NCBI GenBank assembly: GCA_964507025.1
Contig: CAZDOK010000003.1
Span: 124,001-188,000, forward strand
Source: Amarobacter sp964507025
Lineage (GTDB): Bacteria; Chloroflexota; Dehalococcoidia; Tepidiformales; Tepidiformaceae
DNA: 64,000 nucleotides
Direction: 5' to 3'
The position numbers and the translations under genes were made by a program. Positions 59,008-64,000 of this stretch are shown in pieces. The notes below the pieces were generated by a model, which saw only the letters and a list, made by a program, of their open reading frames with translations, searched no databases and was not told where the DNA came from. The stretch's first letter is position 1. Every line of letters starts with the position of its first letter.

Positions 59008-60131
59008 GCGGCCCCCTGTGCGAGGCGGTAGAGGAGGGCGAGAGCGTCGCGCGCTGCCACGGCCTGGGGTCCTTCGCCGCTGGCCATGAGGGCAAGGTCT
59101 TCGGCGCCCGCCTCGGCGAACCCGGCGAGGCCGAGTTCGGAGAGGTCGTGCTCGCCGGCGAGGACGACGAGGTCGGTGTGGCGCTCCCACTGTTCAATGG
59201 CGGCGAACATGCTCGCATGGTGCGCCAGTGTGTCGTCGAGCTCGGCCCTGGCGGCCAGGTTCACCGTTCCCACGAAGGAGAGCTTGAGGATGGTGCGATC
59301 CTTGTTTGAAAGGCCGTCGAGCCAGGTCCGCACGCGGGCGATATCGCCGCGCCCGCTTAGGTCGAACCGCTGTTGGACGAACTTCCACGTGGCGGTCTTC
59401 ACCGCCTCGACGGTGCAGTCGCCATCGCCTGCATCGACGACCAGTACCCAGCCGGGGTCGTCCTCATCATAGTCGGTCGGTTCGGGCGAGCCGGAGTACC
59501 AGGCGCGGCCGCTGGCCCCCACCGGGGTTCGAGAATGGCGGTCGCCGAGGGCGACATAATGCACCGAACGGGTGGCGATCGCCGCATCGACAGCCTGGAG
59601 GTCGATGACCCCGCCCGGATTCAGTCCGGGGACCATGGTGTTCGCCTGGCCGTGTCCCACCACGATGCGGGTGCCGTGGAGCGCGGCCGCTTGTTGGAGC
59701 GCCGCTGCCAGCGGGTCGGTGCTGGCGCGCTTCGAAGCCCAGGGAGCGCCGACGAGCATCACGCCGGGCTCGACCTCCACGGGTTCAGTCCCGAGCAGAT
59801 GGACGTTCGCAGGCAGGTTCTGTTGGAAGACCGGGGACGTGTAGACCGAGGCGGCGTCGAGGGGGTCATGGTTTCCGGGGAGGAGGTAGAACGCAACGGT
59901 CGCCTCGCGCATTGCCTGGAGCGCCCGCAGCACGATGGTCCGGTCGACCAGGTTGGATTCGAACACGTCGCCAGCGACGACCACGAACGGGCAGCGGTTT
60001 TCCGCCGCAATGCGGCCGATGGCGCGGATAGCGTCGATCCGGGCGGCATGGAAACGCGCCTGTGCTTCGGGCCGGAGGAAGTGCCGCGTCATGCCGAGCT
60101 GCCAATCGGAGGTGTGGAGAAAGCGCACCAT
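59004..60131 (-). CDS. SbcD/Mre11/YhaO-like metallophosphatase
   Basis: A 375-residue calcineurin-like nuclease. Metal-binding motifs are F-L-H-T-S-D-W-Q-L-G, V-V-A-G-D-V-F-E, L-P-G-N-H-D-P and V-G-H-G-Q. The following gene, overlapping by 4 bp, encodes its SMC-like ATPase partner. Together they act on DNA ends, hairpins or protein-blocked ends (established for the family). The cap domain in the C-terminal 150 residues is diverged. GGAAGC-type bases near the ATG give only a weak ribosome-binding site. Confidence 0.9.
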   Translation of the reverse strand: MVRFLHTSDWQLGMTRHFLRPEAQARFHAARIDAIRAIGRIAAENRCPFVVVAGDVFESNLVDRTIVLRALQAMREATVAFYLLPGNHDPLDAASVYTSPVFQQNLPANVHLLGTEPVEVEPGVMLVGAPWASKRASTDPLAAALQQAAALHGTRIVVGHGQANTMVPGLNPGGVIDLQAVDAAIATRSVHYVALGDRHSRTPVGASGRAWYSGSPEPTDYDEDDPGWVLVVDAGDGDCTVEAVKTATWKFVQQRFDLSGRGDIARVRTWLDGLSNKDRTILKLSFVGTVNLAARAELDDTLAHHASMFAAIEQWERHTDLVVLAGEHDLSELGLAGFAEAGAEDLALMASGEGPQAVAARDALALLYRLAQGAA

Positions 60132-60251
60132 CTGGGCGGAAGGCTACCAGAACATGCGTGCGGCCGCACCTGAAATGATCAGGGAAGGTTAGCCGTTACG
60201 TTTTGCCCGGTCCCGCGTTGTCCCGGTACACCCGAATGGAGATGCGTTGCC

Positions 60252-60461
60252 ATGCTGCAGGACCCGATTTCGATCTACGAAGATGCGCGGCGGCGCAACC
60301 AGCAGCGGATGGCGGAGGGCGCCCGGCGCCAGGCCCTGCGCCGGGCGCAGCTCGACCAGGGTCTCCGCCACGCGGTAGCGGCAATGTTGCGCAGGACCGC
60401 GGATGCGGTCGATGGACAGGCACCGGCATGGCAGCCTGGGCGGGCCCTGGAGGACGTGTAG
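60252..60461 (+). CDS. Small Arg-rich helical protein
   Basis: A 69-residue protein beginning M-L-Q-D-P-I-S-I-Y-E-D-A-R-R-R-N. It is mostly helical, with many Arg, Gln and Ala residues, no Cys and no transmembrane segment. GGAGA stands 10 nt upstream of the ATG. Its codon use resembles the neighbours. Function unknown; it is divergent from the metallophosphatase gene. Confidence 0.55.
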   Translation: MLQDPISIYEDARRRNQQRMAEGARRQALRRAQLDQGLRHAVAAMLRRTADAVDGQAPAWQPGRALEDV

Positions 60462-60800
60462 TTGGCATGGTTTTGCGGAATCATCCGATGAAACTGCGTA
60501 ATTCGAGGGTTCGAGGGACTTCCCTGATGTAAGCGCCCCACTCGAAAGGGGAGTATGGCGGAGCGGAATGGAGGCCGTTCTCACCCGGCCCACCCGATCC
60601 GCGGGGGAGATCCATGCCGCGTCAGTTTGGCCAGGCCCGAACCGGAGTTCGAGACGATGAGCTGCGCGTCCTGCTGAACTCCGCGATCGCACGGTTTGTC
60701 TTTTCTGAATCGGACAGCATCTCTCCAGGGAGGCGGCACATTCCGCTGACGTCGAGGGCACGCCGGTGCATGGAGACCGGGACGGCTCGCCTGGAATGGG
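60462..60800. other. 339-bp gap with no supported gene
   Basis: Between the small gene and the globin-coupled sensor this region is less GC-rich than its surroundings. A 76-residue frame at 60614-60844 has a good ribosome-binding-like GGGGGAG but overlaps the sensor start and has mixed codon use, so I do not call it. No strong terminator, repeat or promoter stands out. Confidence 0.4.
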
Positions 60801-62450
60801 GTGTCAAGTGTGACAGCGAAACTTGCGGACCGACTCAAGGTTGATTCAGCCGACCAGGCACTCCGCCTGAGATGGGTTGGAGTGACCGCCGAAGATGCGC
60901 GGCTGATACGCGAGGCCGCGCCACATATCCGGCCCGAAGCCGATCGTATCGTCCGGGCCTTCTACGACTACAGCGCCACGTTTCCTGAATGGCAAGCAAA
61001 GGTCGCCGGCGCCGGTTCCAACCGCACCCGGCTCGAAGCGGCGCAAAAGGACTACTTGCTCCGGGTGCTCGAGGGACGTTTCGATGAGGAGTACTTCGAG
61101 CATCGCTTGCGAGTTGGTGCGGCTCACGCCCGTTTGAACATCGAGCCACGCTGGAACGTCGGTAACTACGGCACCTACATCGAGCTGGTGTTTCCGATCC
61201 TGGCGCGCCATTTGAAGGGGGAGCGGCTGGCACGGACTATCGCGGCGTTCGCCAAGGTCTTCGTTCTCGACATTTCCCTGGCGGTGGAAACGTTCATCAG
61301 CGAGGGCGTGCTGGAGAAGCTTGTCGACATCCATGACGCCCTCGGCGGACCTTTGCAGAACCTCGGTGCCGGGATCTCCCAGGTGGATTCGGCAACCCGT
61401 GAGATCGCCAACGCTGCATCGGAAGTAGCCCGCGGTGCCACAACCCAGACGGCAACCATGGAGACGTTCAGTTCAGAAATCGATGAGATCAGTGCCGGGA
61501 GCGCAAGCGTCGCAGGGGCCGCAGCCGGGCAGCTGGCCGCCGTTGATACAGCGGTGACGGCGACGGATGACGTGCGGCAGGCGCTCACCAGCGTCGGCCG
61601 GGCCTCGCGCGCGGCGACTGAGCGTGGGTACGGTGCTCTCGCGCAGGCTCGCGAGGGGACTGACGCTGTTCAACACACGATCGACGCGATGGCCACGATT
61701 CGTGCGACGGTCCTTCAGACGGCGGGCGAAGTGGAGCAGCTCGGGAAGCAGGGCTCACAGATCGGCGCGATCGTGCAGGTGATCGATGACATCGCTGCCC
61801 AGACCAACCTCCTTGCCTTGAATGCGGCCATCGAAGCCGCCCGCGCGGGCGAGCAAGGCCGTGGGTTCGCCGTGGTTGCCGAGAATGTACGCTCTCTCGC
61901 CGAGCGGACGGCCGTGGCCACGAAAGAGATCGCCTCGCTGATAGCCGGCGTCCAGAGCGGGACTACCCGGGCCGTCCGTGCCATGGAACACAGCATCGGC
62001 GATGTGGAGGCGGGAGCCGGACGGGCGGAGGCCGCAGGCAAGGCGCTGGCGCGGATTGTGGAGAGCGTTGACCTCGTCGCTACAGAAATTGGCCGTATCT
62101 CCGATGCCTCCGCATCGGTGGATGCATCCGCCGCGCGGCTGATGAGCGAGCTCGAACAGGTCACGGCGCTGGCGCGAGAGTCCAACCGCCTGGCCGACGA
62201 CATGAACTCAGCGATCCAGCGGGTCCGCGGCGCCGTTGCCGATACGAGCTCGACTGCTGAGGAGTCGGCCGCCGCGAGCCAGCAGGTCTCCGCCAGCGTC
62301 GAGGAGGTGTCGGCCCAGATGTCGGAGATTTCACGCGAGGCGCAGTCGCTGTCTTCAAGCACCACCGAGCTGGGAGATTTCATATCCCGCTTCGGTGTTC
62401 TCGCTCACAACTCCCGGGGCGAAACGTTCCGTGGCGGCCGCGCCGCCTGA
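60801..62450 (+). CDS. hemAT: Globin-coupled methyl-accepting sensor (HemAT-like)
   Basis: A 549-residue soluble chemoreceptor. The N-terminal protoglobin domain (about 1-180) has the family core R-V-G-A-A-H-A-R-L-N-I-E-P-R-W, with proximal haem His109, then N-Y-G-T-Y-I-E-L-V-F-P. The C-terminal signalling domain (about 200-535) has the hairpin tip A-A-Q-T-N-L-L-A-L-N-A-A-I-E-A-A-R-A-G-E. There is no transmembrane helix. It should bind O2 and signal to a CheA-CheW complex for aerotaxis; no che gene is in the window. The start is GTG 60801 or GTG 60810. Confidence 0.93.
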   Translation: MSSVTAKLADRLKVDSADQALRLRWVGVTAEDARLIREAAPHIRPEADRIVRAFYDYSATFPEWQAKVAGAGSNRTRLEAAQKDYLLRVLEGRFDEEYFEHRLRVGAAHARLNIEPRWNVGNYGTYIELVFPILARHLKGERLARTIAAFAKVFVLDISLAVETFISEGVLEKLVDIHDALGGPLQNLGAGISQVDSATREIANAASEVARGATTQTATMETFSSEIDEISAGSASVAGAAAGQLAAVDTAVTATDDVRQALTSVGRASRAATERGYGALAQAREGTDAVQHTIDAMATIRATVLQTAGEVEQLGKQGSQIGAIVQVIDDIAAQTNLLALNAAIEAARAGEQGRGFAVVAENVRSLAERTAVATKEIASLIAGVQSGTTRAVRAMEHSIGDVEAGAGRAEAAGKALARIVESVDLVATEIGRISDASASVDASAARLMSELEQVTALARESNRLADDMNSAIQRVRGAVADTSSTAEESAAASQQVSASVEEVSAQMSEISREAQSLSSSTTELGDFISRFGVLAHNSRGETFRGGRAA

Positions 62451-62529
62451 GCCCCGGTTCGAGCAGCGGGGATGCGGGTCCATGAATGCCCCCAGGGAGC
62501 CGCTCCCCGCCCCTCGGCTGGCGACGTGG

Positions 62530-62549
62530 CCATGCCGAATTCATAATGG
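62530..62549. promoter_or_regulatory. Imperfect palindrome before the SufR-like regulator
   Basis: CCAT-GCC-GAATTC-ATA-ATGG is a 20-bp partial palindrome centred on GAATTC. CATAAT (62542-62547) inside it could be the -10 of the regulator gene. The arrangement suits autoregulation (inference). Confidence 0.35.
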
Positions 62550-62603
62550 ACGGGGACGCGGGCGGCCCCGTCTCCATCATCACAGGGGCACCAGGGACCA
62601 ATC

Positions 62604-63281
62604 ATGCCGCCACCCATCCCTCTCGACCTCCTGCCTTCGACTCGCCGGCTCTTGCTCCTGGGGATAAAGGAGCGGGGTGAGGCAACCGCCGAGCAGCTGG
62701 CGCGCGCCAGCTACCTCTCCATCGCGGCCGTGCGGATGCACCTGTACGCCCTGGAGACCGACGGCTTTGTGAAACACACCCGGCGCCGGGATGGCCCCGG
62801 GCGCCCCACGCACGTGTTCCGGTTGACGCCGCTGGGAGAGGAGCTGTTTCCCCAGGGCTACGCCGCCATTTCGGTGGCGCTGCTGGCGGCCATCGATGGC
62901 CATCCTGAATGCAAGGCGCAAGTGTTCGATATTCTCGCGTCACAGCAGGAGCACCTGGCCCGCGTGCACAGCAGCGCTCAGACCGTCGAAGGCCGCATCG
63001 AGGAGGTGACCGCCCAGCAGGAGCGCCAGGGGTTCTTCCCGAAGTGGGAGGCGGTGACCGAGAACGAGTGGCTCATCACGCTCCGCCACTGCCCGTTCAT
63101 TCGCGTTGCCCGCCAGTACCCCGAGTTCTGTGAGGTCGAACGGCGCGCCATCCTTGCCGGTACCAGGGCGTCACTCGTGGAGGTCGTGAATTCGCGGGCC
63201 CAGGGCGCACTGAACTGTTCCTTCAGGGTGCGGTCGGAATCAACCCCTCGGGAATCTGGTGCAGAGGCAGCCGGCGGATAA
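62604..63281 (+). CDS. SufR-like helix-turn-helix transcription regulator
   Basis: A 225-residue regulator. The N-terminal winged helix (about 8-80) has the recognition-helix pattern A-A-V-R-M-H-L-Y-A-L and a wing R-R-R-D-G-P-G-R-P-T-H. The C-terminal part has SufR-like cysteines: Cys163 (R-H-C-P-F), Cys176 (E-F-C-E-V) and Cys205 (L-N-C-S-F), spaced C-x12-C-x13-S-x14-C. The third of the four SufR cysteines is Ser190, so a cluster would have three Cys ligands. It probably binds a Fe-S cluster and senses iron or redox state. No suf genes are adjacent in the window. Confidence 0.8.
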   Translation: MPPPIPLDLLPSTRRLLLLGIKERGEATAEQLARASYLSIAAVRMHLYALETDGFVKHTRRRDGPGRPTHVFRLTPLGEELFPQGYAAISVALLAAIDGHPECKAQVFDILASQQEHLARVHSSAQTVEGRIEEVTAQQERQGFFPKWEAVTENEWLITLRHCPFIRVARQYPEFCEVERRAILAGTRASLVEVVNSRAQGALNCSFRVRSESTPRESGAEAAGG

Positions 63282-63385
63282 CACCGTGGTCCATTCGGAC
63301 CTCGACGGTGGCCCGTTCGACCGTCTCGGTGGGATCGGGCAGGATTTAGCGTCCCGCCAGAGACCAAGCCCTCGGGAGTGCCCTC

Positions 63386-64000
63386 GTGAAGTTCCACTGG
63401 TTCAACCTGATGCCCTACCCCGACCTGCCCGGGGACTTCCGGCAGAAACACCGGAGCGTCTGCGTCGATGTGGACTCCCGCCTCTACGACCCGGTGAAGG
63501 GCCACCAGATCTACAACGACTACCTGGACTTGCTCGAGTTCGCCGCGGACCTGGGGTTCGATGGTGTGGGCGTGAACGAACATCACGCCAACGCCTACGG
63601 CCTCATGCCGTCGCCAGCGATCATGGCTGCCACGCTCGCTCGCCGCACACGCGATGTCAGCATCGTGCTCCTGGGCCAGTCGATCGCGCTCTACAACCCG
63701 CCGACCCGCGTGGCGGAGGAGATGGCGATGCTCGATGTCATCTCCGGGGGACGGTTGATCGCCGGCTTCCCGGTTGGCACATCGATGGACACGAACTATG
63801 CGTTCGGCCAGAACCCGGCAACCTTGCGAGAACGTTACGCCGAGAACCACGACCTCATCATTCGCGCGTGGACTGATCCCGATGTGTTCGCCTGGAACGG
63901 CAGGTTCAACAAGCTTCGCTACGTGAACGTGTGGCCACGCCCGATCCAGCAGCCCCACCCGCCCATCTGGATCCCCGGCGGCGGCTCGGTCGAAACCTGG
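63386..64000 (+). CDS. LLM-class flavin-dependent oxidoreductase, C-terminus beyond right edge
   Basis: The first 205 residues of a bacterial luciferase-like TIM-barrel protein, open to the window edge. It contains D-L-L-E-F-A-A-D-L-G-F-D-G-V-G-V-N-E-H-H, L-L-G-Q-S-I-A-L-Y-N-P-P-T-R-V-A-E-E and G-R-L-I-A-G-F-P-V-G-T, and ends in I-W-I-P-G-G-G-S. Such enzymes use FMNH2 or F420; the substrate is unknown. The start is GTG 63386, with CGGGAG 7 nt upstream. It follows the SufR-like regulator gene by 104 bp. Confidence 0.88.
   Translation, partial: MKFHWFNLMPYPDLPGDFRQKHRSVCVDVDSRLYDPVKGHQIYNDYLDLLEFAADLGFDGVGVNEHHANAYGLMPSPAIMAATLARRTRDVSIVLLGQSIALYNPPTRVAEEMAMLDVISGGRLIAGFPVGTSMDTNYAFGQNPATLRERYAENHDLIIRAWTDPDVFAWNGRFNKLRYVNVWPRPIQQPHPPIWIPGGGSVETW

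Noticed and set aside
60500..60530. GGTTCGA resembling a tRNA T-loop
   Set aside because: No acceptor stem, anticodon arm or D-arm around it.
60614..60844. 76-residue frame with a good ribosome-binding-like sequence
   Set aside because: Overlaps the sensor gene start by 44 bp, has no motif and has mixed codon use; left as a remark only.
1..64000. CRISPR arrays, insertion sequences, integrases, tRNA or rRNA genes
   Set aside because: I looked for regular repeats, transposase motifs and RNA gene signatures and saw none.

Overview
This 64 kb window is GC-rich, gene-dense bacterial chromosome. I count 57 protein-coding genes, two of them cut by the window ends. I see no rRNA, tRNA, CRISPR array, insertion sequence or phage gene. 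The gene mix suggests a free-living, probably aerobic heterotroph: acyl-CoA dehydrogenase-fold enzymes, a fused biotin-dependent carboxylase, CaiB-type CoA transferase, F420/FMN-type oxidoreductase, AddAB, GlgE glucan pathway, PilZ and a globin-coupled sensor. My guess is a high-GC Chloroflexota lineage, with an actinobacterium less likely; this is inference from gene content and not a taxonomic result.

Layout. 1-4.8 kb (minus strand): a cut membrane protein coupled to DUF192; a small protein, 7Fe ferredoxin, zinc alcohol dehydrogenase and SCP2-like protein; then a NarL-type response regulator and GAF histidine kinase. 4.9-7.2 kb: two ferritin-like/R2-like proteins, one with a full diiron ligand set and one that has lost it. 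7.4-11.3 kb: a peptide/nickel-type ABC importer (two permeases and a lipoprotein) without ATPases. 11.4-23 kb: FmdB-like zinc ribbon, aldo/keto reductase, GNAT, SRAP/YedK, PEBP, DszC-like flavoprotein, PIG-L deacetylase, desaturase, penicillin acylase and M20 peptidase. 23-31 kb: small proteins followed by the GlgE, TreS-maltokinase fusion and GlgB alpha-glucan operon. 31-36.7 kb: a double-domain CaiB protein and a one-chain biotin carboxylase/BCCP/carboxyltransferase. 36.8-43.7 kb: PilZ, tiny zinc ribbons, a second DszC-like flavoprotein, OsmC, CMD-family protein, FmdB, FAD oxidase and SpoIIAA-like protein. 43.7-44.6 kb: a GrdB-family protein read through an in-frame TGA. 44.6-51 kb: AddA and AddB. 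51-53.5 kb: an APH-like kinase with an acyl-CoA dehydrogenase. 53.5-56.2 kb: a Zn/Mn ABC importer. 56.2-60.1 kb: an SbcCD-like pair. 60.2-64 kb: a small protein, HemAT-like globin-coupled transducer, SufR-like regulator and a luciferase-like oxidoreductase cut by the right edge.

The most unusual items are: (1) a probable selenoprotein, with a TGA at 44230-44232 in the U-x-x-C position of a GrdB/PrdB-family protein, unbroken in the same frame on both sides; (2) a shared upstream DNA element before both DszC-like flavoprotein loci and before osmC, which suggests a small regulon; (3) an intact plus ligand-less diiron protein pair; (4) a symmetric 43-bp inverted repeat lying over a sigma70-like promoter of the metal importer; (5) tail-to-tail overlap at all five convergent gene junctions in the window.
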